Positions 22,201 through 35,990 of a stretch of DNA of 64,000 nucleotides are shown piece by piece. The position numbers were made by a program, and so were the translations under genes. Below the pieces are notes generated by a model that saw only the letters and a list, made by a program, of their open reading frames with translations, made no database searches and was not told the origin of the DNA. How positions within the stretch are numbered: the first letter of the stretch is position 1; each line of letters opens with the position of its first letter. The DNA is taken from contig CM065318.1 of the NCBI GenBank assembly GCA_033032175.1, positions 1,178,001 through 1,242,000 on the forward strand, read 5' to 3'. Source of the DNA: Saturnia japonica (lineage: Eukaryota; Arthropoda; Insecta; Lepidoptera; Saturniidae).

Positions 22201-23624
22201 TGAATTTTTTGCTGTCGCCAATAATCGTTTGATAATTTACTATGCGTACTTGGTTCTGCTATAACCAAACACGTGTACGAATTTATTTAGCAGTGCGTGA
22301 GCGAGATACAACGGCATATTGCACAAAATATTCGAGCGAATTATAAATATCCGCATAGAGCCGTGTCAAATTTGTATAAAACCACAGATATTTTTATCTG
22401 CACGAATTTATATTACATATTTAGATTAAAATGAAGCATTACTCACTTATTTTGCCCGCGGCCGCGCACCGCGTTCATTACGCAGTTGTTTCTTCGCCTT
22501 GTATCCTTATTTCTACCTATACTTTATTGCTTTTAAATCTATTGTTGATAATTCTCATAGCCTATCGATTGCGAAATGACTTAAACCTCTCATTTATACA
22601 ATTTCATAAAAATCGGTCAAGCATTTTTGAGTTAAACTAAAAGATACAAACAAATAATAAATGTCATATTTGGGGGCTTGTGGTTATATAGTATAAATTC
22701 GCAAAATAATATTGATGATATCCTGATATAACGTGTATAAGGAAAGCCATCCTATTACCTACATTTTTGGAAGCTTTAATAATCACTAAGTAAAATTATT
22801 CAATGATAATCATGAAATGGTGTACCTACTTATGTAGCAAGGGATGGTTCAATGCAAAAGGAGAAATCGCGGAACAAAAGCTTACATAGCGTAAAATGCT
22901 TACAGTTTTACCTGTATTTACCTAAGTACTTTGAGGTTTTGCTACGGTATTATGGAGTGGCTCCACTGATAGCGGTGAATAATTATCCTTTTTTTAAATT
23001 TAATTAATTAAAAGCTAATGAGTTACTAATAGGATCGCGACTATCGTAGTAAAAAATAGTCACCTGCCTTTAGGCATGGAAATGACTGCTATTTAAAAAT
23101 AAATGTCACTGCTGTGAAATTATGTTTTTATCACTGTTTATTTCACCTGCGATAAATGAATTCCATATGTGCAACAAACCTTGTTTTTGTTATTATTTAT
23201 TTGTTATTTTTTATTGTGATAAAATGATTTAACAGTGCATAGATAGACATTATTTTAATTTGATTAAAAACTGTAAAACTAATTTAAATTAAAGTCATTG
23301 ATGCTTAACTTCATGATGTTACACTTCCGTCACATGATGCGCGCGCAGCACTCGCTTTCACCCTCCACTAAAAGCGCCAAAAGAAATATATTTAAATTTA
23401 ACTTTTAAAAAATCGCACTATAGTGACATTGCAAAATGTACGCAATTCGCACTAATAAAAAAAGGAATACGTAAACTATAATTGAAGTACGTAGATACAT
23501 CAATGGATATAGAGAGAACGGGTATGTGTAAGTGGGGTTAATAACATCCCTTTAGACACTGAGTTTATTTACAGTTTTGTACACAATAAATTCTACGATA
23601 TACAATACCTCCTCGATGTTATGG
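19291..23624. other. AT-rich non-coding region
   Basis: No gene supported. Minor items: a GC-richer block at 19500-19800 of unknown origin; (AAGT)n at 20022-20040; and a 30-codon frame from the ATG at 22055 (MAVDGGTSEQ, later KKDTLSNSGN) in a GC-richer context that could be a small exon or a gag-type leader. Confidence 0.35.
20022..20040. repeat. (AAGT)n microsatellite
   Basis: About four AAGT units. Confidence 0.8.
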
Positions 23625-24040
23625 ACAGGTTACAGAGGCGGTATGTACGCATTGTTAATGAAGAAGACGTTACGAAATACATCGAGTCGCTTCAGCTACA
23701 CAGGAACATCGTATCGTTGAATGTGTTCTATCATCTGTATTGATTAGTTGTTCAATCTAATTCCCCCCTCTCGCTTCCACAACAGAACCAAAAGCTCTGG
23801 GCTTCGGAGACACAGTTTTACGGTAACCTCCATCTCGGTACGAATCAAAGAGTCCTCTATGACATCATTTGCCTTACCGTGAAGCTGTGGAACCTTGTTC
23901 CGGCCAGTGTGAAGGACATTGTGGCCTTTAAGAGATACGTGAAGGCCGCTATGTCGGAGGCGACCGTATATGGATTTAGATCTCTCTGTACCGTCAATGT
24001 GCCGAAGACAAGAGACATCTAGCTTTGTGGACGGTGGACA
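23625..24040 (+). pseudogene. decayed LINE ORF2 C-terminus
   Basis: Pieces read RYVRIVNEEDVTKYIESLQL and HRNIVSLNVFYHLY, then after a gap KLWNLVPASVKDIVAFKRYV and KAAMSEATVYGFRSL. This is the longest trace of the family's C-terminal domain here. WNLVPASV-type sequence followed by a lysine-rich helix is typical of jockey/CR1-like ORF2 ends. Two stops follow FYHLY. Confidence 0.7.
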
Positions 24041-25099
24041 GGTAACAGATCGAAAAAAGGTTTTGCCTGGTTAACGCTCCGAGGGACCGGAACTTTATCG
24101 GGACTTTGACTACCTGCACTCGATCCGCTCAGTGTCACTAGAAGCATTTACAGATCGCATTAAACAAAAAATGTTAATATCAAATATAAATTGCGGTCTA
24201 GGTAATCCTTTTTTCTATTCTAGTGTCTCATAGAGAAACGTAACATACCTAAGCGATTCACAAATAAATGTTTCTTACATACATAGTAGTTGCGTACCGT
24301 CGAATGTTAATTTTGAAATATATAGAACCCGCTATTAAAGGAACCACAATAAAGAAGACCGTAAAGATATGCAAGTAGGTCAAACGGTGAGAATGACAAA
24401 TAGCAAAGGGGTTATAGCGTCATACATGCGGCTTCGTCGTTTACTCACATGTAGATTGTTAGTGTTTGGTCCCGAGCCAAATCGACCTACTAGACTGAGT
24501 CTACAGCTCCCTAACTTGCAAGTCGTTGGATCTTGACTTAAATGCAAGCCTCAAGCGAGTACAGGCTTAGTTGTTACTTGCAAATTCTGTTAATTATTTA
24601 TTTATAACAAAGTTCACTGCTACGGTACAAATTATGTCTTAGTTAAGGCTCTTCGGACTGCAAGAATCTTTTGTGATAATCAAGAATCCGTGTCTAAGAT
24701 TACAAGAATTTACACATTTTATCAAAGGTTATCAAAAATACGGCGGAGGTCAGCGCATGCAAAGATTTTTTTTTAAACTGTACGTGTTACTAGTACACGG
24801 AAAATACTTTACAAGGCTTATTTCCTCAATAAACCATCATGAGCACAAATCTGAATGTATGCGTTCCTTCTTCTCAGTCTTCGGAGATAGTAACTAAGCC
24901 TTAAGAATAGGAATGCAGTATTGTTAGAGATTAGAAATGAAATAGTTATAGACTCTAGTGATTATTTGGGATCAGGGGCAGTGAACAGGAAGGGGTAAAA
25001 TCTTGTTTGTAGTCAAAGTAAATTTTAACGTTGGTAAATTTTTCAATAAATTTTCTTCAAGATATTAAGAGGCATTTCAGCAGGCTGCCATGACATCAG
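24041..25099. other. non-coding stretch
   Basis: No gene supported. A 74-codon frame at 24673-24897 has no recognisable feature. Confidence 0.4.
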
Positions 25100-25195
25100 C
25101 AACTATGTCACCAACGGTCACCGTTGTTTGTGGACTATAAGGTATTTACCATTAGGTATTGTAAAGTTATTTTGCCAAGCAAAAAATTCCTTTAC
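25100..25195 (+). repeat. LINE 3'-end remnant
   Basis: It contains CGGTCACCGTTGTTTGTGGA, a TTACCATTAGGT block and TTTTGCCAAGC followed by A's, the 3' terminus of the same LINE family as at 13.2 and 23.6 kb. Confidence 0.5.
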
Positions 25196-27089
25196 AAGGT
25201 TGGACTGTATGCCCTAAATTACGTCTCGATTCACCTTTGTTCTAATGACTTAAGAAAACGATCATCTAAATTGGGGAGACCTCTCAATAAGTCGTAAGAC
25301 CTGCTATTCTTTGAAAGTCGTTTATTTGCCTCAAGAGCGACACACCTACACCATCTCATTAGCTTTCATGATTGGAAAAGTATTACGAGGGACATTTTCT
25401 TGGAGAATAACAATCAACGTTATCGCTGGCGAGTCGCTATCTTCCAGAAATACACGTTTAATCTGAATAAAGGTTACGTTTAATCCAGTACATACACTAC
25501 GTTCGAAAATAAAGCGTAGTATTGCAATAAATCTCGTGAATAACGAGGTAATATTTCTTCGTAAACCATAAAATAATAACAACAACGCATAGCGTCGAAA
25601 ACGAATTAATAATTGTACTAACAATGTAATGACGTGAAAAAGAAAACGTTTAATTCCGATCAAAGATTGTATGGAAACTGTTTAGGTACCGTATTATTTA
25701 ACTCATAACTAAAGTTAACCGTGTTATGTGATAAAATGGGTTACGGCGACCCGCGGGGTTTGTTACGGCTAAATAAAGTCACTAATCCGGTAAAGTTATT
25801 AAGTTCCGGCACGCTATTGTGTTTTCATTATTTCGAAACATTCATCTTTGCGTATTTTATTTTCGTGTTTCTAGTGAAAAATTAGGTATTACATTACGCG
25901 ACAAAAGATCGGATAAAAGACATTAAATTATTGTATACAGCATAAAGACAAAATAGTATTAAACGACCAGTTGCCAGTTGTCAACTGTTAAAATTTAGGG
26001 GAAAAAAATATTTATTATACACAAGATTTACTAACATTTACACAGTCACTTTTAAACTAGGCATAGCCTGTACCTTGGAAGCCGATATACGAATTTACAA
26101 AACATTTTGCACAAACACCTCAGGTGGCCGTAAACGATTTTATAGGTAAAATTTAATAAAATTAAGTAATTATTAAACATACCTATGCACATGTTAACAC
26201 ATATATGACTATGATATATGACTGAAATGTAAAAATGGAATGTTTTGTTTCTAGCTTATATAGATTTATTACAGTAAAATGAAAACTGAAGCAGCAATAT
26301 GTTCAACAAATTTGTTTTTCAATCACCAAGTTCCATACCAAGTAACAGTACTGCAACGTTATTGGTGTAATTCAAATTTCTCAACTAAACAGCGGATGCG
26401 TACGTTAAAATCTGAACCATACAAGAAATCGTCAAGAGGTTTAGGATTTAATTAAGGAATGGCAAAACAAAAACATCGACGTTGGAAAAACTGCACGGCG
26501 AGTTACGAACGAATCTACACGATTTCCCGAGGGAATGTCAAACGTTTGTATTATGACGAAGGGAAAAACTACCTGAGTGAAATATTCACTTTTACTTAAA
26601 TCCTGGACGGAGCGTTATTTGTAGACGTAAAGGACTTAGGTCACAAAAATTTTAGTGTTTGTGTCCACTTTATATAAGGTTTATAGTCGTTGGACCATAA
26701 GTGAAAATGGGAAAAGAATATGCTGCGTCTTATTGGTGGAAACTGGATTTTTTTAATTGCCTATATCCCTGATTGCTATTAAGGAAATATGATTTAGAAT
26801 TAAATGATATATAATTAATTAAATATGTGTCAATTTTGATGCAACGATGTGTTCGTATTTTGGGCCTTTACCGACAATTATAGTTATAAGGAGTATCGAT
26901 TGCTACTATTAAATCTAATAAATCTAATATCTATCTACAGTTATAATAGGTTCTGTCCTGGCTGACTCAACATTGCCCAAACCAAAATATCATACTAATA
27001 AAATTTCATGAAAATCTAAGCTCCGCTCCACTCAGGTTCAGTGGACATGGATTTGCGGAGTTTATTCAAAACTCATAAATTTATACATA
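25196..27089. other. AT-rich non-coding region
   Basis: No gene supported. A 105-codon minus-strand frame (25346-25663) is basic and without a domain, and I treat it as chance. Confidence 0.4.
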
Positions 27090-27407
27090 CTAACGATCAC
27101 CCTAAGTTCGAAATTTAACCAGCGAATTTGTTTTGTTTCATAAACAATGAGTATTATTTACATCACTTACTGTCACTTTTCGTTGAGTGACAATGTCAGT
27201 ATTTTAGGAGGTCAATGGAACTGGTCCGGTTAGAATTCGCAGTATTAATTTATTTAGTTTTATATATTTCTAACAGATAAATGTTAGCTTTCTGCAATTC
27301 TTCTCCATATAAACTATAACCATGCCAAATCTCACAATCTTCCGTACACGCAATACGCTTAAAAAGGGGTGGAAGGCTTTTGCTTCACGTATTAATATAT
27401 ATATATA
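27090..27407 (-). mobile_element. non-autonomous Helitron-like element, copy D
   Basis: It aligns with the other copies through CACTTACTGTCACTTTTCGT, CAATTCTTCTCCATATAAAC and GGGGTGGAAGGCTTTTGCTT. The terminal CTAG has become CTAA, and the 5' end runs into an AT dinucleotide run. An internal deletion near 27125-27145 removes part of the 3' hairpin region. Confidence 0.65.
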
Positions 27408-30400
27408 CTCGCGCGCAGACATTCGTTTGTAATAACATAACAATCGTTTGTAATAGAAAGAGAGAAAGAGAGAGCGCAGGCGGGTAAAAGCTGGTTTATT
27501 ATAAATGCGAAAGAACGTTGGTTTGAATATTTTTTGTTGTTGAATTTATTTATTCTAGTCTACACTTTGCTCAAGTTTCTGACTCGTAGCGTAATGTTAT
27601 TTTAAAGCCTTTCTCAATAATTAAAAACTTTCTTAAATAATTAATGTAAAAATAATTATTCCAATTTGACTGGCAGTTTAAGAGATTAGTGATTTAAAAT
27701 AAACAAACTAAAGAAAAAATAAAATAAAATAAATTTCAATATCTTTTGAACAGAACGAAAATTTTAATTATATCTTCTGGTATTATTCTGATTTGTCTTC
27801 TTCTTCTTCCTAACTTGGAAACCGGTCCTCTTTAATGAAGACCATTACTGCCATTATCGAGTGAATTATAGTGTCATGTGTTATGACGATTTAGTATACT
27901 AACAAGATGGTGGCTCCCATGTTAGAACTTTCTAGGAAGATTTTGTGGGATCTCAGAATGAATGCTTTCAGTTTATATTTATAATCCACTTCACTAATAC
28001 ACAAAAACCAAACTATATCACGCAAAACGCCAACAATATTACGTGATATAGGGTCAAAAACCTAAGATATTGAATTAAAAACTGCCACTTCAAGATCCCG
28101 CAAGGAATTCATTATCTGATTAAACGCTAGCCTATTGATACAGCAATAATAAAAAAAAAGCTATATGAAATAATTGTCAATTAATTCAATCATAATTCAC
28201 AATTTTCATTTTTCACCATCATAATATTATCCTCTTTGAAAATATAAACCAGATATTATTTTGATGGACGAACCAATTCGTTTGAAATATGCCCCCGGAC
28301 GTTTTAATTTATGGACAGTGTATATGGATTATTAAAATTTACTGCCCGAGTGGCAAGCCTCCGGGGTTTATGGAGACACGAATCGACAGTGTAACGACTG
28401 CCGGTATTAAAAAGACAGCTGTTATTGTCTAGGGAACGTTACTTTTTAGTGTCTGGAAGGTTAAACGAAACCGCTTCAGTATTATTTGTTCTCCCCTCGG
28501 CGAAATAATACGAGAGCTCGTTTGCAATTTTTACTTTTCTTGGTACTTTTCTCATTACAAAATTTTTATTCTACAACTTTACGTTTTAAATATCGTACAG
28601 AAATGTATTATGTTTGTGTTTTTGTTGATATCACAAATAATATGGACCTGACTGTAAAAAAGGTAATCCTGAATATATTTTAATTCTAGAGATAATACAG
28701 AGTTATTCTATAACAGGCTATGGTCATTTATTTGCTGAAAATAGGTCACTTTGTTGAAATCCACTGTAATTAAATAATTTATCCGTAATTTCATTGCTAC
28801 TGCCACCTGTAACAGATTAAGAGCTATTACGTCATTCTGCAAAACAAAACCTTTGTCATTGTTTGTTATTGATAACTCGGAAATGTTAAATTAAAAACTA
28901 ATCGTAGAAAAAAGGAAAAGTCAAAAAGTGAAATGTTATTGACTGAAACTATAATGAGATGCGGTTGAGCCCGTAGACCCGCTTGTTATAACCCTATCAG
29001 AAATAAATTATAAAGGTGTTAAACAAATAATAACAATAAAACCGTTTGAATCGTAAGTTAGTTAATCTTATTAGGCATAAATAGAGAAAACATAAATTAT
29101 AAATATAACATAGCTATGTTAGCAGGTCTCAGTTGTTTTCAATAAGCTGAGGGTTATTGCAGGGTTAGGCTGCTTTAAGATTATGCCAAATCTCATATCC
29201 CAAGTAGCCAATGGGCGGAGCTGGCTGAGAGATCGTGCTAATTGGTGTCGCCTGATCCATGAATGTGGATGGGTGAATAGTTCTAACCTGCGATGTATTT
29301 GCGTGCTACGTCAAAGTCTACACCAGTTTCGAATATTGTAACGATGTTCAAGGATTATAAAAATCGAACCGCTTGGAAATTCTGCGAAAGTATACATTCT
29401 GGTTTTCTTCTATTTAACCTAATTTGACAATCAATGTTTATTTGTTTGTTTGGTCTCTCTGCGTTATTAAACCACTAATTCGATTGCTATTTAACAATGA
29501 TGAGTTGTTGTACTTACACTTACGAAGATTCTGTATTAGTAAAATCGACTTACAATAGGTAGCAATCATTTCGAAGTCGCGGGTAATTGTTATTTATGTA
29601 TACAATATTTTGTTAGATCTCACCTTTACCGCAAAGTTACCACAGCTTAAATAACTTTGGTAGCGAAAACTAAATTCACAGCGTAACACAATGTCTTCTT
29701 CGATAAGTGAGACAAATTAATTTTTGGCGGTAGTTTGATTTGATATTTAAAGTTTTTATTTTAAATTCATGAACTTAAATTATTTTTATTCCATAACTTT
29801 TGTAGCATTTTACGCGTGTTTGAGCCAATTATTTCAATTAGTTCATTTTCTTGATTATATGGTAAGAATGTAATCGGACGCACAGACATCTTCTGATCTG
29901 TTTCCTTCCTAATGCCTTGGCTGACGACGCTGTAGCGTCATATGACGTCACCGTTGGAGGGACACCGCTGCCACCCCATACCAACATTATTGAGATCTAA
30001 ACGCTCGATGTGTGTGACGACACCATAATATGTCTTAATACGTTGACCGAATGTCTCGCGGTTTAATAACCGCGCCGATCCATGTGTGCATTTTTGTTTA
30101 ATATAATATACCATCCGTTAAGTTGGTGAAGAACAATTGAGGTTGAACACGTTTGTGTGCAGCGTTGGGATTGCTTACGATACGCACTAAGCTGAATTGG
30201 GAGAGGAAGCAGTTTCGGAAGTTCAAGGTTAGTGGATGATGTTCCTTCCCATATAATTATCAATTGGATGTAACAATTGAAATAGTTTGTCTGTCGTCCA
30301 TTGCTCACTTGAGTTATATATCGAAGGCCGCACCAGACTAGGAGGTAGGAAACTGAGTTAAAAATCGCCGCTCCATATGGAATAGCGAAGAACTGAAAAT

Positions 30401-32739
30401 CTACTCCTCGCATATACAACGCTATATATGAAGTGTTGGAAAAAAAGTAATTTTACAATATAAAAATAATAAGAAAAAACACAGAGTGAAAGAAAAATAT
30501 AAGAAAAAAGGTGTGACGAAGAGACCTTGAATCCGTGTATTACGCGGTTGGTGACGGAGATTATAGAAGGACGATGTTTTTGGCCAAACCTCTAACTTTG
30601 CTGGCATTCATGAGACTATACAAATACCATGCTCGATTGCATGTTTGCGTCATTTTCATAGTCACAAAAAGAAAAAAAATTAAATCTGGAATTACAACCA
30701 ATGGAATGGAATGGAATAGTAAAAAAAGTTTCTGATGTCAGAGTAAAGTGGTCTCTAAATTTCTACACATAATTTAGTAAGGCAGCCACCAGTAGGTAAG
30801 GCTTTTTTCCATGATCAGATTTGAGAAATGATTGTGACGGATAATGTATGTAATGTTAAAGTAATATTTAAAATTATTGCTTATATAAAGTTGTCTGTTA
30901 ATTGATAAATCCGGCCTTAATCAGGTTTAATGTTTTTGGATAATAGTTCAAACTATAGATATATCTGTGGCTCAAACAATGACGAAGATAAGAAAAATAT
31001 TAGTTTGAATTCAAATTACTACTTCCATATAATATTGACACTGGCAAATGCCAATGCCACGCAGATTAAACAAAAAAAAGATAGACAAATGAAAATGAAA
31101 TAAGTATGTAAATAAAATTAAGACATTTCTCCGTTTGAACTTAGCCCGGTATAAAAGGCCTATAGGTCGTTGCTCCCAATCCCAGGTAATGTACAAGTAA
31201 AGCTTAACATGGCTGCGGCCGGTCCGTGATAGAAACCCATTGAAGCGATAACGTTTGAAGGAAGTTACGGTACTGCTCGCCCGCACGCGAGACATGTGTG
31301 GGCAGATATAAATAAACTAGCAATATATAGTAATGAGACTATTTTTTTGGGTTCCGTAAGTAAATGGTACCAAATATATGATCGCTTTAATGTCGAAAAT
31401 GGCTTGTCTAATGGTTAATGGGTAATGGTTAGACTAAGTCATAATACTGGAATAATTTAGTTTCTAGGTTAATTACTTAGTAATTCCTGTACTGTATCTA
31501 TAGACTGCTTTTTTAAACTGTTTATTAATTTTCCTGTAGACCCTTAGTCCACACCCTTTACAAACAGACGATATTAAATACAATTAAAATACAACACAAC
31601 TTACTGACTTATACCAAATGAGTTCATTGAGTTAGACCGCAACTTCAACTGCAGAGGGCTGTGGTTGTTTCTTTTTCTTCAATTTTGAGATTGTATCTAC
31701 AACGACTAAGTTACAGTTTCTCTTGACTGTTGGCTTCATATAAATAAATAGTGTGTAACGGAAGACATTTATTATCTATAAAAAAAAAACACTCATCACG
31801 AGTATGTCCGTATTTAACTCAAAAACGGTTTATCTGATTCATAATAATAATACTGTTACATTCATGAGTAGTAGTTAGTAAGAGTAATCCCATTAGATTT
31901 TAGATGAATAATTTATTCATACTGAGACAGTAACATCACTAATGACTAAGTAAAATAATGAGATTTAAACAGGGAATATTTTATGATTTCCCTTTTCTAA
32001 ACATGTCTCGGGTACATACTTTTGCTTATAATAAGTACATAATGATGCTAGCTATCTCTCCGTCAAATATCGAAAATCTTTCAACGGTTTAGTATTATAG
32101 TCCCATAGATAAGATAAACAGTCTTTAAAACCGTGAAATTCCTTTTATCCCCTTATTTGATAAATGATGGAGTTTCCATATAAATTTTCATCACCTATTT
32201 CACTTCTTCAAGTTTTATTTTCGCAATAATAGGTAGCCTTATGTCCTTATCTAAGGATCTGGTAATGCGGATGCGAATGGAAAAATGAAATATAAAAAAT
32301 AACAAGAAAAAGAGCCTGGGTCGCCTGCCCTGGAGATTCGTTCACACCAAATCTTAGTTACTAACTAAAAATACGTACTAACCAATTCGGCCAATTCGAA
32401 CTCCTGAACGGCATGTCTTGAATTTATTATTGATGCGATGTCTGTATTCTTTCTGAAATGCGATGCGGTTTTATATGTGATTCATTAGATTTCCAAGATC
32501 TTCAATATTTATTTTCTCGTGACAACAGAAAAATATATTTGCGTTTTTATTCAAATATGACAGACGACAGATATAATGCCGTGTATGCGCGTGCTGGAGC
32601 TAAACTATGATAGGTGAGCGGCAGACGACGGAACTAGCGCCAACGAGCCATCAGTACTCTGATAATTTCAGGAGACGAAACTGGTAGACTGGCTCCTACG
32701 ATACCTTCAAATGGCACCTTGGATTTGATGAGTTTGTGA
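27408..32739. other. AT-rich non-coding region
   Basis: No gene is supported over about 5.3 kb. Items seen: GAGA-rich sequence at 27455-27475, a short TTC run near 27800, a short AATGG pentamer run at 30698-30718, and a CRE-like TGACGTCAC at 29943-29951 next to GACGCTGTAGCGTC. A 118-codon minus-strand frame at 30063-30419 is unrecognised. Confidence 0.35.
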
Positions 32740-32956
32740 AAAGTAAAAAAAAATTCTAAAGCGGCGTAAACATGACCAATCTATCTTTATACCATAATGC
32801 ATCAAAATTGGTTCAGCGGTTTAGGCATGAAAACGTAACAAAGAGTCAGGCAGAGTTACTTTCGCATTTATGTGATTAAGATGAGTACAAGCGTTAAAAT
32901 ACAAGACAAAGAAATTACTGCGTAATAAACGCGCTGGGATCCGCGGGCACAGCTAG
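32740..32956. repeat. interspersed repeat pieces in both orientations
   Basis: 32800-32875 reads, on the minus strand, as the start of an abundant repeat (GCGAAAGTAACTCTGCCTGA, then the complement of CAAAATTGGTTCAGCGGTTT). 32935-32955 is a plus-strand end with CCGCGGGCACAGCTAG before T. The two pieces must come from different insertions or a rearrangement. Confidence 0.45.
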
Positions 32957-34309
32957 TATACCATATATTTATATCTCGGTAATACATTAGATTCCGGCAA
33001 TGCATAATAATTGCGAAATTCCTTTTGTCTAAGTTAAAATTATTTCAGTATTCGTGGAATAATATTATTATAGGGCTTAGTTTTGAAAAGTGTGTCAGAG
33101 CGTGTACTGTGATAGCGTGTTTCAAACGACGCTTCACAATGAGATATCAATCCCAGCCGTAACAATAGATCGTGGGTCGCGGCCACACTACGGAACCCTG
33201 CGGTGCTCAATCACTTCCCTACAGCTTTGTTTGTCACGTCACGACACGAAACTGGTGCGTTCATTCTGAACCATATTCTCAATTACATCGCTTACAATCA
33301 TTTATTTAGATCTGGATGACCAATATAGAGCGCAAATATCAGCATAGCAAATGGCGGTATCTACGCAAAAGTTGTTTTCTTGAAGTGAAATTTCTTAAGC
33401 GGTGATTCGATAATTGGGCGAGAAATGAAAATTAAATTTCAAGGACGCGTCACGTTTAGTCACATTTCGTTACATGAGAGAGAAGAAAGATATAACGTAG
33501 TGAAAAGGACAATGCTATATATTATATTATCTAATACACAGTTTATCCTATCACTCTTTTTAAGAAGTTTCATTTTAACTTCTGTTATGTGTACGACGCT
33601 GGTTAAGGACACAGCCTGACGACTGACATGATGGTATTTACAATCCGAAAACAACTATGACTATCTAAAGACCGGCATTCACCGACGGTCCCCGTTGTCG
33701 TGCCCAGCCTGAATGCCTCTCGACAATGGGATGAACACTGTCAGATCCCAGAACCCAACTAACCAAAAGAGAGTTATTGTGAGGCGTCACCATGTGCATG
33801 CTGGTCGTGACCCAGTCGACCACAGATGTCTACCATCCTGCTTGTCGACTGTTGCCTATTCGTGGCATTACAGCAAGTTTTGCACTTGGTACTTATATGA
33901 TGATCACCGTTTGCGCCTATTTATCGTATTGTGAATCGATGTTATAATGTTCCATCGCTGAATCCGCCCCCCCTACCGCTCCGTCTAATTTCCTACCGAT
34001 TTCTTGTACTTATCGTCGTGCGCGCTTGTCTTCACTGATCTAGCGTAAAACGAACCGTACCGCTCCGACAAAATCGTCCCGTCGAGTGTGACCACACGCA
34101 TATATCTTAAAACCTTGAAACTTGAAAGAAAGGATCAATCTTGGGCCTGGACATTTTGTGACTACCCTTTTTTCCTATCCTACCTTCCCATTATTGCATC
34201 AGTTCACATATGAATTTGACTTAGTATTCGTAGGTACATCAAAATCTTTTCATTTCTGCTTAATTTTAATAAACCCATACAGTTCACTCATTTTCGCGCA
34301 AACAATCGC
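32957..34309. other. non-coding stretch
   Basis: No gene supported. 33650-34110 is GC-richer than its surroundings with no recognised identity. Small frames at 33425-33654 on opposite strands overlap each other and are not supported. Confidence 0.35.
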
Positions 34310-34400
34310 AATCCAGCTCGATGTATTTGGTAACGTCTGCATCATTAACAATGCGAACAGCCCGTCTCTGCAACCTGTCCAGAGCATCGAAGAGGTATTT
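34310..34400 (-). repeat. LINE ORF2 fragment
   Basis: On the minus strand it reads GACAGGTTGCAGAGACGGGC and TTCGCATTGTTAATGATGCA, the RLQRRAVRIVNDADV segment of the decayed LINE family. It is the only minus-strand copy of that family here. Confidence 0.6.
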
Positions 34401-35574
34401 TGCACAAATTTGCTCAAAAAAATCATTTACGAAACCCGTAAAGTTAAAAATTACACACTATACAACGGAACGTCCGATAATATATATTATAAACATTCCA
34501 TCAAGGAGTTTCACGAAATTAACAATAATAATAAAATAAAATAAGGAAAATAATTAGGGGTTTAATTAAGCAAGAGTCTCACAGAACGTGGCGATGATGG
34601 TTTTCTTCTAGTAAAAAAAAAATGGTTTGGCTGACATTTACGACATCCCTAGCAGGGAAAATACAGGAAATTTGTGGTCATTATAATGTTTCAGTTATTC
34701 GGTTTATCAGGCGGCCGAAACCGCAGCCCGTTGATTCTAAAATTCCGCCATTCCATTTTAATGTTCCATTATGAAATATTGTTGGTTGAAAAATGGCGGC
34801 TTCTCGTTTAATACTTTATGTCCAAACTTTAAGTACTTGTGAAAGTTTTTGAGTGACTTCTTAAAAGTCGAACCTTTTTACTCAACCCCTCGAGACTGTT
34901 AATGCAAAGCTTTTATTGTAGCAAAATATTTTTTAAATAATTTAGATTCAAAAATGTACCTTAACCGATAATAATTAATCTACGAATCTATTATATTGGG
35001 GTAGGAAAAAGGATGGAGTAACATTTTATTCGATCATTGAAAACATTTTTCGCTTCATTCAAACTGATGTAATACCTAACTTCATGCTTTCCACCTTTTC
35101 TCAGTGTTTGATAATTTTTCTGTAGTCAGTCCTTTTTCTATCTGATCCTCATAAGTCAATCTCGTCTACTCCGGCATTTATTTCCTCAAACGGAATTTTA
35201 ATATCTTTTTTAAGATTCACCATTTTAATTTTCTTTAATGCTTTTTTACAAAAACGCACGTTTAAGATTAAATTTTAAAAGCATAAATTAAGTCTAAAGT
35301 GCACTTAGGCAGGTTAATAGTCTTTACCCTATCCTAGGACGGCTAGAAGGTACCTCGGAGATTTAGTGACGGAATCACAAATTGGCAAAGACTTTACTTC
35401 GTAAGAAGCAAGAGTCTTGGAAGTGTTGCTTGGATATTTAAATATTCAAGCCGATCCCACAATAATTTCAGTATAAAGTCTGTATTAATCCAAGCCCGGT
35501 GAAGCTAGGAAAGCCGTCTGAGCGTCAGGGCCCTTATGGCTATCAATATAGTCAGACCGAAGGACTGTCTTAAT
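34401..35574. other. AT-rich non-coding stretch
   Basis: No gene supported. The 140-codon plus-strand frame at 34122-34544 runs through the antisense LINE fragment and is a shadow. Confidence 0.4.
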
Positions 35575-35670
35575 GGATCGTCGATCTCTCGATGGTTGCC
35601 ATTGTTTCTGGACCATACTGTACTTGCCATTAGGTAAAGTGCAGTGACACTTCTCATAAAAAAAACTGTC
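35575..35670 (+). repeat. LINE 3'-end remnant
   Basis: It contains GATCTCTCGATGGTTGCCAT, a TGTACTTGCCATTAGGT block, GTGCAGTGACACTT and then A's, matching the 3' terminus of the decayed LINE family. Confidence 0.55.
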
Positions 35671-35715
35671 ACTTCACTGCCATTTGATAGAATACTAATT
35701 TACTAATTAACTTTT

Positions 35716-35990
35716 TAAGGGAAACAATTTCGTCACAAATGATTGTTGCGTAACTTTAACCATTCACGCAGCGCACGCAGTGGAAGCTCTCAAAAGGAAT
35801 ACATTTTCCCCGTTTTTGCAACTTTTTTCATTGATATTCCGCTCTTATTGGTGGTAACGTGATGTTATAGACATCCTCGATAAATGGGCTATCCAACATT
35901 AAACACTTTTTCCATTCGAACCAGCAGTTCCTGAGATTTGCGTGTCCAACCAGACAAACTCAGCTTTATAATATTAGTATAGATATTATT
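35716..35990 (-). repeat. interspersed repeat, family matching 7.5 kb
   Basis: It aligns over its whole length with 7470-7740, sharing TTGTTGCGTAACTTTAACCA, CATTTTCCCCGTTTTTGCAA and the end CAGCTTTATAATATTAGTAT. It keeps a GATAAATGGGCTATCCAACA block that has decayed in the other copy. Confidence 0.7.

Noticed and set aside
25346..25663. 105-codon basic minus-strand frame
   Set aside because: It has low-complexity basic and hydrophobic composition, no domain and no splice or promoter context.
29943..29951. Functional CRE (TGACGTCAC)
   Set aside because: A single 8-9 bp match is expected by chance in 64 kb, and there is no gene beside it.
34122..34544. 140-codon plus-strand frame
   Set aside because: It runs through an antisense LINE fragment (34310-34400) and shows no domain or coding-like composition.
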